A DNA stretch of 64,000 nucleotides from Enchytraeus crypticus (Eukaryota; Annelida; Clitellata; Enchytraeida; Enchytraeidae): positions 573,501 to 637,500 of the forward strand of contig CAJHZI010000311.1 of assembly GCA_905160935.1 (NCBI GenBank), written 5' to 3'. Positions 13,279-20,967 of the stretch are shown here, in pieces (the first letter of the stretch is position 1; each line of letters starts with the position of its first letter). The translations under genes and the position numbers were made by a program. Below the pieces are notes generated by a model. It was not told the origin of the DNA and ran no database searches. It saw only the letters and a program-made list of their open reading frames with translations.

Positions 13279-14759
13279 CATCATCATCATCTTCCCTTAA
13301 ATCTCAGTTTAACCAGGGTCAGGATACGAATAGACTTTCTCCAGTCATCCCTGTCCCACACCATATCATCAGTCAATCCCCTAGTTTTCAACCGATTGCC
13401 CTTTCTGACGTTGGTTTGGATCTAGTTTTTGTGTCGCCTTCTGCGTCTCGTGAATTTTGTACACGGTTTGTCTATTCTTCAAGCAACCTGGACACAACAC
13501 GGGAAAATAAATAATAACAACAATACAATAAAAAATTAAATTTAGACAAACCGTTTCGAAGAAAGGTTTAATGAAGTCCGTAGTGAAGGCGGCAGGGGTT
13601 TGGAACCACCGGAAGGAGTCGTTGTTCCTGAGATAGGAATCCGAGGAACACCCGAAAGACACTATAGGGATCTTCATGAGTGACGTGGTGGTGGCGATCA
13701 GCTGACACACAGACAGACAGTTGTCGATTAGAAACCTAAACATACAGTAAGTAGACATCGCTTAGCTAATTATCAAAACAATTAATAGATAATAAAGGTT
13801 TAACGTAAGTATCATCATGCAAGGACGATGTCAGGACGTCCCCCATCACATGTCACTACAATTCGATTGGATTGTAGTGACAGTTGTCGATTTGAAACCT
13901 AAACACAAGTAGACATCGTTTAGCTAATTATTTAAATAATTAATGGATGATAATAAAACGAACTAGCATTGATAATTTTCACATTGATAATAACAATAGA
14001 TATAATTTTAAATTATTATATGTAAAAGTATAATAACCCTGGATAGGTCATGTACTGAGAGGGCATGGTTTGCTGAAAGAGGTAATTGATGGAAGAATGG
14101 AAGGGAAAATATTAGAGGAAAACCGAGAACTAGGATGCTGGATCAGTTGATAATTAATTCAAATATTGAGAGGAAGAGAAAGGTAGAGAATAGCAATATG
14201 TGTAGGAGTTACTTAGACCTGCCAATAGACAGTGCTCTAATAAATAAATAGAGATGCAAGAGTTTTTTATATATGTATTGTCCATTTTCATGCGTAAGTC
14301 CCCAAAAGATCAGAACGAAAAAACTTCCGAGCACGAGAGAGAGAGAGAGAGAGAGAAAGAAAGAGAGAGAGAGGAAGAGAGAAAGAGAGAGATACACTGT
14401 AGATCGAATACGGCAAATGAAAGATGTACTAACCCGTTTGAAGTTACCTTCAGGGAGAAAAGTGAGGCTGCAATTTTCTGCGCAAATTTGGCGTCACAAT
14501 TTCCACCGTAGCGAACAATCTTAACCCTGACATTTTTGAACTTGGGTGTCTCCTGCATGGCCTTAATGCTTGCCTCCACGGCCGAATAGTGGATGATGGA
14601 ATTCCTGGCACTCGACAAGATGACGGTAACAACTAGGTCACGGACCGGTGAATTGGAAGCATCGGATGTGGGCTGGGAGTCCACCGATATCCGATCGGAT
14701 GGTGTCCCCAGGAAGGTGATGATGGAAATGGTGGATATGAATTTATGATAGTTTATCAT
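116..14759 (-). CDS. Receptor-type guanylyl cyclase (natriuretic-peptide-receptor-like), 14 exons, 3' part off window
   Basis: Coding exons in transcript order: 14759-14434, 13735-13552, 12938-12743, 12474-12343, 11030-10837, 9492-9405, 8668-8450, 7525-7450, 6685-6538, 5802-5692, 4652-4572, 3604-3425, 2335-2173, 271-116. Together they give 2254 nt, about 751 residues, with all phases consistent. Seen: an ATG followed by a hydrophobic signal-like stretch, a periplasmic-binding-protein-type ectodomain (about 30-440), one membrane segment (about 448-468), and a kinase-homology domain with VAVK (Lys565), HGHLTSSNC (658-666), DYGM (678-681), TAPELL (704-709) and GDVYSF (722-727). Family knowledge: such receptors bind extracellular ligands and make cGMP through a C-terminal cyclase domain. 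That domain is not in the window; the last exon ends in phase 1 at base 116, so the gene continues left. The HRD aspartate position is His660, as expected for a pseudokinase-like regulatory domain. The exon 6 donor (AGTCCC) and exon 2 donor are weak. The ligand is unknown. Confidence 0.9.
395..485 (-). pseudogene. Short LINE C-terminal remnant
   Basis: The reverse complement contains CCATGGATCTGCCAGTAGGC, encoding the MDLPVG ending found in the other copies, preceded by a basic stretch. A further copy of the motif appears reversed near 26605-26665. Confidence 0.5.
2380..2520 (+). mobile_element. SINE family D
   Basis: TTTTGGAATTTGCAACG, TTTTTGGACCTTCTTTTTGC, CTCAATAGTGCTCGATGTTG, TCATTGATGACTGTAAC, then an A/T tail. 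Other copies listed separately share these blocks. Confidence 0.75.
3245..3424 (+). repeat. Three degenerate tandem copies at the exon 12 donor of the guanylyl cyclase
   Basis: Each unit of about 60-80 bases has (ATTG)n, GACAATAAACGAAC and GGCGAG.AA.TGA.CATTAAA. The last copy's ACAATAAACGAAC contains the GTTCGT donor next to base 3425. Confidence 0.75.
3602..3810 (+). repeat. Duplicated segment containing the exon 12 acceptor region
   Basis: GACATCTAATCAATCAACC...GGTCGATTAATCAATCGATA at 3601-3650 recurs as GACATCTGATCAGTCAATC...GGTCGATTAATCAATCGATA at 3661-3712, with a weaker third copy near 3776. Confidence 0.75.
4665..4735 (-). mobile_element. (ATCA)n-associated SINE tail, family F
   Basis: (CAAT)n then AAGAATTTAACGTTCGG, TTCCTTACCATAGGGCG and ATGTCAGGGACATC: the shared SINE 3' core in reverse. 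Further copies at 7108-7190 and 27388-27470. It lies 13 bases upstream (gene sense) of guanylyl cyclase exon 11. Confidence 0.7.
5913..6153 (+). repeat. (ATCT)n microsatellite with CT-rich end
   Basis: About 190 bases of near-perfect ATCT repeat with a few interruptions, then CT repeats. The open frame of Ser/Ile/Tyr/Leu it creates is not a gene. Confidence 0.97.
7108..7190 (-). mobile_element. Family F SINE tail
   Basis: (CAAT)n, AAATTCCGGTTCCTCGTC, ATAAGGTAATGTCAGGGACG. Confidence 0.7.
7450..7525 (-). other. Transmembrane exon of the receptor guanylyl cyclase
   Basis: This 76-nt exon encodes a run of hydrophobic residues ([19 protein letters not shown]) followed by basic residues, as expected for a single-pass type I receptor. 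It has a TTGCAG acceptor, a GTTTAC donor, and phases 1 in and 2 out that match the flanking exons. It is too short to appear as an open reading frame on its own. Confidence 0.9.
8120..8446 (+). repeat. 34-base minisatellite abutting a splice donor
   Basis: Units read ATTGATTGATTGCCCAGTAT then AAACCCTAAAGACT, repeated about nine times. The last unit ends within a few bases of the guanylyl cyclase exon 7 donor (8449). Confidence 0.92.
10602..10755 (-). mobile_element. SINE family A copy with internal insertion
   Basis: Reverse-strand copy with head, tail and an extra about 17 bases repeating GAAAACGATGT between tail and B box. Intron 5 of the guanylyl cyclase. Confidence 0.75.
11036..11128 (-). 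mobile_element. SINE family B 3' end with (ATT)n tail at a splice acceptor
   Basis: Minus-strand reading: GACGTCCCTGACATCATCC, GAGGAAACGGACGTTAAAC, then (ATT)n running into the acceptor TTTAAG of guanylyl cyclase exon 5 (starting 11030). Confidence 0.8.
11380..11520 (+). pseudogene. Degraded copy of the same LINE C-terminal end
   Basis: Includes a DDLKIH-like stretch, an ENRDEW stretch and DNA encoding the MDLPVGSAL motif (in a shifted frame), similar to the end of the copy at 14041-14240. It lies in intron 4 of the guanylyl cyclase. Confidence 0.55.
11672..11870 (-). mobile_element. SINE family B, long copy
   Basis: Shares about 170 bases with 33611-33785: the tail core, CACAGCACACA.CAC, GATCAATTC.CCCA.ACCAAT and CCGGTTCGGTGATCAAAA. 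Intron 4 of the guanylyl cyclase. Confidence 0.75.
13281..13390 (+). mobile_element. SINE family C ((ATC)n-headed repeat)
   Basis: CATCATCTTCCCTTAAATC, TTTAACCAGGGTCAGGATAC and CATATCATCAGTCAATCCCC. The same unit occurs at 21365-21495 (-), 31838-31880 (+), 41606-41720 (+), 47222-47510 (+, interrupted), 50440-50530 (-) and 63842-63879 (+). Confidence 0.75.
13719..13960 (+). repeat. Partial duplication of the exon 2 acceptor region of the guanylyl cyclase
   Basis: CAGTTGTCGATTAGAAACCT at 13719 recurs as CAGTTGTCGATTTGAAACCT at 13881, and AGTAGACATCG.TTAGCTAA follows in both. A SINE family B tail separates the copies. Confidence 0.85.
13793..13862 (-). mobile_element. SINE family B tail fragment
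   Basis: GTTTAACGTAAG...GGACGATGTCAGGACGTCCCC in reverse orientation, between two copies of a local duplication. Confidence 0.65.
14041..14240 (+). pseudogene. LINE C-terminal remnant ([12 protein letters not shown] type)
   Basis: Forward frames read [22 protein letters not shown], in two parts, and, after one frameshift, [15 protein letters not shown] and [14 protein letters not shown] with a stop. These are typical of the C terminus of RTE/CR1-like polyproteins (GH..R...LL..v..G..eGkR.rGRPR). It lies between guanylyl cyclase exons 1 and 2. Confidence 0.7.
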
Positions 14760-14896
14760 CGTCCTCGCTACTGCAATAACGATATGAAGAGAATTAGAAG
14801 AGATGATGGAGCGAAAAATGTATTTATAGCTCATCTTAGTTCAATGACACGTTTTAAAATAATAAAGCGTTTCGATATATACTGTATATATATATA

Positions 14897-15709
14897 CACT
14901 GTGAGTCAAAAAAAAACATGTGCGCAGTGTCTCGCCCATAACTTTGGTATTAGTGAACCGATTTTTTAACTTCTTGCATAGGTAAAATCAGAATAACATT
15001 TGCTATAAAATAACGTTAAGTGACTCTATTAATTTTCACTTTTGCGTTGAAGCAGAGCTTGAAAATATGAGCGACTGAAAAAATTCAGTTTAAGTAAATT
15101 GCTACAGAATGTTTACAAATCCGTGGCTTAACTAACAACCAAACACACGAAACAAACAGTGTTATACAGCTACTGCCAACTGTCAAAGCATATGCTCAAA
15201 ATGTCCTCCTTTGGCGCGAATACAAGCTCGAAGACGCTTGCGCCACTCATCTATTGCGTTGTCGATGACAGATTGCTTGTCGATGACAGATTGCTGCATG
15301 TCTTGCCAAACGACCACCAGGCGTTGCTTCAACATGTCCACATTATTTATTTTCTTCTTTTCGGCATAATTTCTTTAATAAGCATTCTAGCCCTCCCAGC
15401 GTCTAGTTTTTTTTTTTTTTTTCGGCAATCAACCGATGTGCGCCATAACCCTTTCAGAGGTACAACTTTCTTATGAGCACTTTATCTTCATTAGTAAGCA
15501 ACATTTTAAAATTTCAACAAAAACAGACTAGGCTATGTCTGTAAAATCGTCTGTTATTTTTTAAAATAAACCGGAAGTGTCATAAGAACTAGATTTAAGA
15601 TTAATACTTTTCTTCTTCTTTATAATTCTGCAAATATTTTCAAAATCGGTTCACAAGTGTCAAAGTTGTGGACGAAATACTGCGCACATGTTTTTTATGA
15701 CTCACAGTG
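14897..15709. mobile_element. Tc1/mariner-like DNA transposon, internally deleted
   Basis: The two ends are inverted repeats of about 50 bases that both begin CACTGTGAGTC and continue with an A-rich run and CATGTGCGCAGT; they differ at a few positions. The flanks are TA on each side (14895-14896 and 15710-15711), the standard Tc1/mariner target duplication. At about 813 bp it is shorter than autonomous elements, and only the tail of a transposase frame remains. The element lies in AT-rich DNA between the guanylyl cyclase and the GPCR. Confidence 0.88.
15183..15347 (-). pseudogene. C-terminal remnant of a mariner-type transposase
   Basis: On the minus strand this reads as about 54 residues ending in WRKRLRACIRAKGGHFEHML and a TGA stop, which resembles the C terminus of Tc1/mariner transposases. 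The DDE catalytic residues lie upstream in such proteins and are absent here. A perfect 18-base tandem duplication near 15265-15300 inserts six residues (VIDKQS repeated). The remnant cannot be active. Confidence 0.75.
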
Positions 15710-15769
15710 TATATATATATATATATTATATTTGTATATACTGTATATACATGTATATATATATAGTAA

Positions 15770-17397
15770 TTAATTAATTAATTATCAAGACTCTATCGTT
15801 ATAATGCATTATTAACTTAGAAGAGGTAAGCAGAACAAAAGGCGAGGCGCAACCTAATCCTAGATCAGTCTGCAGTAAATAGATCCCGGGGTTCATGGAA
15901 GGTTATTCTTAAATTCACGTTAAAATGCAAAATACTGCTTTAATGTAAAAGGAGAAAATGAAGAAAACTACAAAATACAAAGAAAATTCTATAGTCACGT
16001 GTTTGTAGTAAATGTGAGAAACTAAAAGAGCAAATATATATTAAATGTAAAGCTACTATAATAAATTAGGTTGAGCACATTATGCTATAGAGTGTTTTTT
16101 AAGAAATGGGCCTCCAGGTAGTGAAAGAGGAAAGGAAATTGAGTTATCTGATGGTGAGGGGGGCTAACTATATAGATCCTAAAGGCTTTTAATATTACAT
16201 TTGATGAAGGATACATGATTTCCTGAGCTAAGTAAGTTTTAATATTCCAGGAAAAATGCTCGAAGGAAACCGAAGTTTAGCCCTTTTGTGAGCGACATCT
16301 AGGATAATGTCAGCTTCGGTTCAACTAACTTATAATTACCATTTAATAAGTTCTAAGTAAAGGATCGTTCATTTAAGAGCTGTACATTCTGGAGTAAATA
16401 AACAAACAACTCTTAAATATTCCTCTAGAGTATGACGTAATTTTTCGTTTTCTTTATTGTATTTTCACTGGTTGTGCCTGTTAAGAGGATTCTTTTTTGC
16501 AAATAATAAAGTGACAATTCTTAGACTTTATAGAGACAGTCTTGACTTGCCTCAGTTAGGCCTGCTTTAGCTATCTATCTGCTTATAACCCTGGATTTAA
16601 AAGTTACATTTAGAAAAGACTGTTTGGTAATTACATGTATATCATTAGCAGTAACATGAGTGTCCATGAATTGCGACCACCACGTTAAATTCCTTTTCTT
16701 TAATTCCCTTATCTTTGAACTGGTTTTCTGGATTTTGGAATTTGCACCATTCTCGACCATCGCATTACTCACTTGCTCCGATTTGACTCAATAGTGCTTT
16801 ATATTGCCATGGAAAGAGTAGCGCTTCAATTGTTGTTGAATTCATTGTTATGTAACGTTTGTAGACGAGTGATGAAAGGCTCTACTCATGTCCACATAAG
16901 AGTGGGACCACAACGTAAATCACCTTTCCTTTGATTCTTCTTTTCAGATTTTTTCTCAAATATTGGAATTGCTTCATTTTTGGATCTTTTTATAGTGTGC
17001 TTGTCGGTCAGGCTTTGCTTTAATAGTACTCGATGTTATCTTTGACTGCAGTGTTCAGATTGTTGTTGTTGTCGCACTGATACATTATTTTTAGATGTAT
17101 TTCTAAATAGTGAATTTATCATCTTAGGCAATTCTAAAAAATCCTAATCAAAGCAGTATGCAGTTCGTTTTAGAAATATCTCGTTAGAGACATATCTAAA
17201 TTAAGAAAGAAAAAACTTTAATAAATAAAACTATAGCGATATATGCTCAAACTAATTCATATTTTCTTACTAAAAATGTACTACATTCTTGGCGTTGACG
17301 CATCCTTCTAATAGTTACCTCGGTGGTAATATCTCATTTAGAAAATTTAAATAAATATCAGTTAGACAAATTTCGCAGCCTCCTTGTTCACTGCAGC
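15770..17397. other. No gene seen between the transposon and the GPCR stop codon
   Basis: AT-rich DNA with two weak family D SINE copies (16715-17085). The GPCR 3' untranslated region should lie in the part nearest 17397. No convincing coding frame on either strand. Confidence 0.6.
16715..17085 (+). mobile_element. Two diverged SINE family D copies in tandem
   Basis: Blocks GGATTTTGGAATTTGCACC and CTCAATAGTGCTTTATATTG (16720-16812), then a second more diverged set (16945-17085) ending in GTTGTTGTTG. Confidence 0.6.
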
Positions 17398-17794
17398 TTA
17401 ACCGCTCGAATCTTCTGCACGACTACTGGCCACCAACAACACTGTCTGCTGCTTCCAGTTCTCTACTTTCTGCTGAGGGCTTAGGAGAAGCTTGAGCTCT
17501 CGTCGAAATCTCGACGAGCAGGCACTGTATAGGCCGAACTTGCCAGCTCTGAAGGTGTAGGCTGCCAGACTGCAAAGGGTTCTCGAAAGCTCTCTTTGTT
17601 GGTTTAGTCTTAACATTTCTACCGCTGTCTCCGCTTCGTCGGATTCTGTTACATTACAAGTTGAACACAGATCATAGTTAGAACATCCGTGATGATATCT
17701 ATCACTTTTAATACGACATGTTAGTCATTAGAAAGTTTAATAATAATAACAACACACATTAAAGTGAATTGATCAACTAAATGTTCATTGTATT

Positions 17795-17833
<39 letters not shown>

Positions 17834-19461
17834 CTTTCGAGTGAGGAAACTGACGTTAACCTTAGCTTTACCAACTTTTTAGTCAAATATCCATGTTACC
17901 AGTCCCGTGAATGGCCGAAATTTTATTCTATTCGACTCTACCGGGTTTTGATATTAGGACCTCATGAAAAGCCACTTAAAATTTCACAATGTTGCCTATC
18001 GCATATACATGTACACAATTGAGTACTGAGCTTTTTGCATATTTAAATTAGAGTATATTGCACATTGCGCAAACACAATTTTAAGTAAAGTTATGATTCG
18101 AGAAGTATAAATTAAATTAGGAAGGAATGTAGTTAATACAATTCTTTTATAGCTAACCCGATGGTTTAATAAGCAAACATTTATTTTTCGTGATTTAAGG
18201 ATATTTGCAGTTTAAAATTGTACACATATTTTACGCAATAAAAATTAATGGAGGCATCGTAGAACTTAAGCAAATTTTTAGCATTTTACTGAATACTAAA
18301 TTGACATGTAAAACCACCGAAACGTGGAGTAAATGCCGAACTTAATGAAAACAGAAAACCCTTCAGTAAAAGAGCGATGCTTATGGCTGTAATAAGGATG
18401 GCCGAGTTGGTAGAAAGTTTGCCTAACGAACAGAATCTATAGATTCGACCCTCTATCAAGTTTTTTCGGATAGTATCTCTTGTATTAAACAAACATATTT
18501 TAAATGAAACTCATGTTTTACTTTAAACCTAGCAGCTTCCTAACATTACTTTAGTTTGAAGAGTAGGTTGTAGTGTGTTCAGCGTCAAGGTTCAGAAGCA
18601 CAAGGCTTCTCTTCAAGACGACTCGACACACTCGAGCTACCGTCACAAAATTAATGTAACAGTAAGTTACTGAAATTTCTTGAAATTTCTTATAGTTAAA
18701 TTTCTTATAGTTAAATTTCTTATAGTTTAATTTCTTATAGTTTAATTTCTTATAGTTTGAAGATTTGAACATCGATGTTTTATAAACATCCAGCGTGCAC
18801 GAATAAAAATAGACATAAAAAGGAGACATAAATAGTAGCCTAAAGGAACTAATAGTAACGTCCCTGACATCATCCCTGGATGAGGAAACGACGTTAAACT
18901 TTTGTTTTTATTATTATTACTATTATTATTTATTATTATTATTATTATAATTATTATTATTAATGTCTACCATAGAGACTGATGAAATCAATGTAGACGA
19001 CTCGAGGTAGAGTAAAGACCAGGCATGCCAGACATACTACCAGGAACGTCACCAACATTTGTGGAATGGCTCCAGGGTCTAGAGAGTAGCGCGTCAGCCA
19101 CATCCGGTGTTCAGCTGAACCGAGATATCTACCACGAGCGACGAGAACGAGCAGCGTGAGGCAACTGACGAAGATGACGATGAGAGGAAGAACGTCTGCC
19201 AGTCCTATGTTGATCACCGGCATTATCAGTTCCTGTCAACACCGTGAAGTAGAAAATAACAATATAAAATGTAAAATTAATTTAAATGTTCAATTTTAAT
19301 ATACTCGGCATCAAATCTGCACTGGATCTGTCCTTAGTGTTCTTTAAAGTGTCAGGTACATATAGTCAAAATCAAAATCTGTTTTCAATCTCCTCAAAGG
19401 CACTCCCTAGGTATACAAGTTATCCCTTCACAAATGGCTTTGCCGCAAACCTTACCTAGAT

Positions 19462-19493
<32 letters not shown>

Positions 19494-19505
19494 CCTCTCT
19501 CTCTC

Positions 19506-19561
<56 letters not shown>

Positions 19562-20832
19562 GATATATATATATATATATATATATATATGCTTTTTATT
19601 TTAGCATCAACACCAAATCACTGATAAACAACATACGTGCAAAAGTCATCAGACATTAGCAAAAGAAATCATACAAAAATCAAATGAAAGCAAATATTCG
19701 AGAAAAAATTAATAAGCATGCACAACAATAGAAAAGTAAGGGTACAGATTACGAGTACGAGTAGCCATCAGTGAAGATACACGGTATCTTATCTAGCTGA
19801 ACACCACGACGTACTCATAAGATGTTTTGTAGAAATGCAACATGAAAATATTATAAGATACTAGCAAAAGAAATCGTTATAAAATCAAATGAAGGCAAAA
19901 GTCGAGCAAACATTAATACGCATGTACAGCAATAGAAAAGTAAAGGTACATATGTAAATGAAATATTGCATGTGTAGATGAAATTTAAAATAACTAACTA
20001 TTGATCACCAACCATTCATTAAATAATCTTTGTATAATTTATTAAACGAATTCATGGTTGAAGCATTACGAATATTAAGTGAAATATTATTCCAAATACA
20101 ACAACAGGTGTATACAACTGAATTAAACATCGTCGCGCTGGGCTCAATTGAAAGATAATTAGTTAAGGATAGTCTGGTGGAGTATGAGTGCTGAGAGACG
20201 TTGAGATTGAACATGTCTCTGATTGAATTTGACATAACTCCTTCGTAATATAAACATTTATATATTAATTTACCAATTGAAAGTTTATACTGCAGCTGAA
20301 TAGGCAAGACATTGAAATTAGCATAAAGAATCTTAGTAGTACAGAATCTGCTCAAGTACTGCAGTGTGCGTAACGATCTGTTAATAGACACATGAAGAGG
20401 GTGTATCGCACTAAACGAAGCATTCCCATAAATTTCAATACCATATAGAGCTTTACGGTACACTAGCGAAAAGAAAAGATCTTTGCGGCAGCTTTTAGAA
20501 ATAAAATCACGGCGCCGATATAGCATACTATTAACACTATTGATTTTACGGGTCACATGTTTAATATGCTCTCTGAAAGTTAGCTTGTCATCAATCAACA
20601 TCCCGAGAAATTTAGTGCTCGATACTCTAGAGAGAAGACAATTGTCAAGTGAAATAGATAAGTTATTTACATCAATAAATTCCTCATCCTTCTTGCTGGG
20701 CAAAAATAAAATGTAGACTGATTTAGAGCTGTTAATAGTTAACTTATTGCATTTGCACCATTGACTAATTAGATTACAAACATAATTTCCAGAGTCATAT
20801 AATTCTTTCAAATTGCAGGCGCTCACAAAAAT

Positions 20833-20887
<55 letters not shown>

Positions 20888-20891
20888 TACA

Positions 20892-20967
<76 letters not shown>

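Larger units (their letters stand above)
8450..14759 (-). other. Extracellular ligand-binding region of the receptor guanylyl cyclase (exons 1-7)
   Basis: Exon 1 opens with [18 protein letters not shown], which reads as a signal peptide, then [15 protein letters not shown], a typical first beta strand of an ANF-receptor fold. Exon 2 carries [11 protein letters not shown], matching the usual region where such receptors have 'P.is.G.s'. Exon 3 has [10 protein letters not shown], matching the 'W..v.v.y' strand. Exons 6 and 7 join as [23 protein letters not shown], in parts resembling 'm.n.tF.G.tG.v.i...GdR', then WPGKNP before the membrane. The exon 1 donor was chosen at GG|GTTAGT (after 14434), not the stronger-looking GTAACT at 14447, because only the former gives the correct phase into exon 2. 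Confidence 0.82.

Noticed and set aside
15159..15476. Forward open frame inside the mariner element
   Set aside because: The opposite strand carries the transposase remnant; this frame is its shadow.
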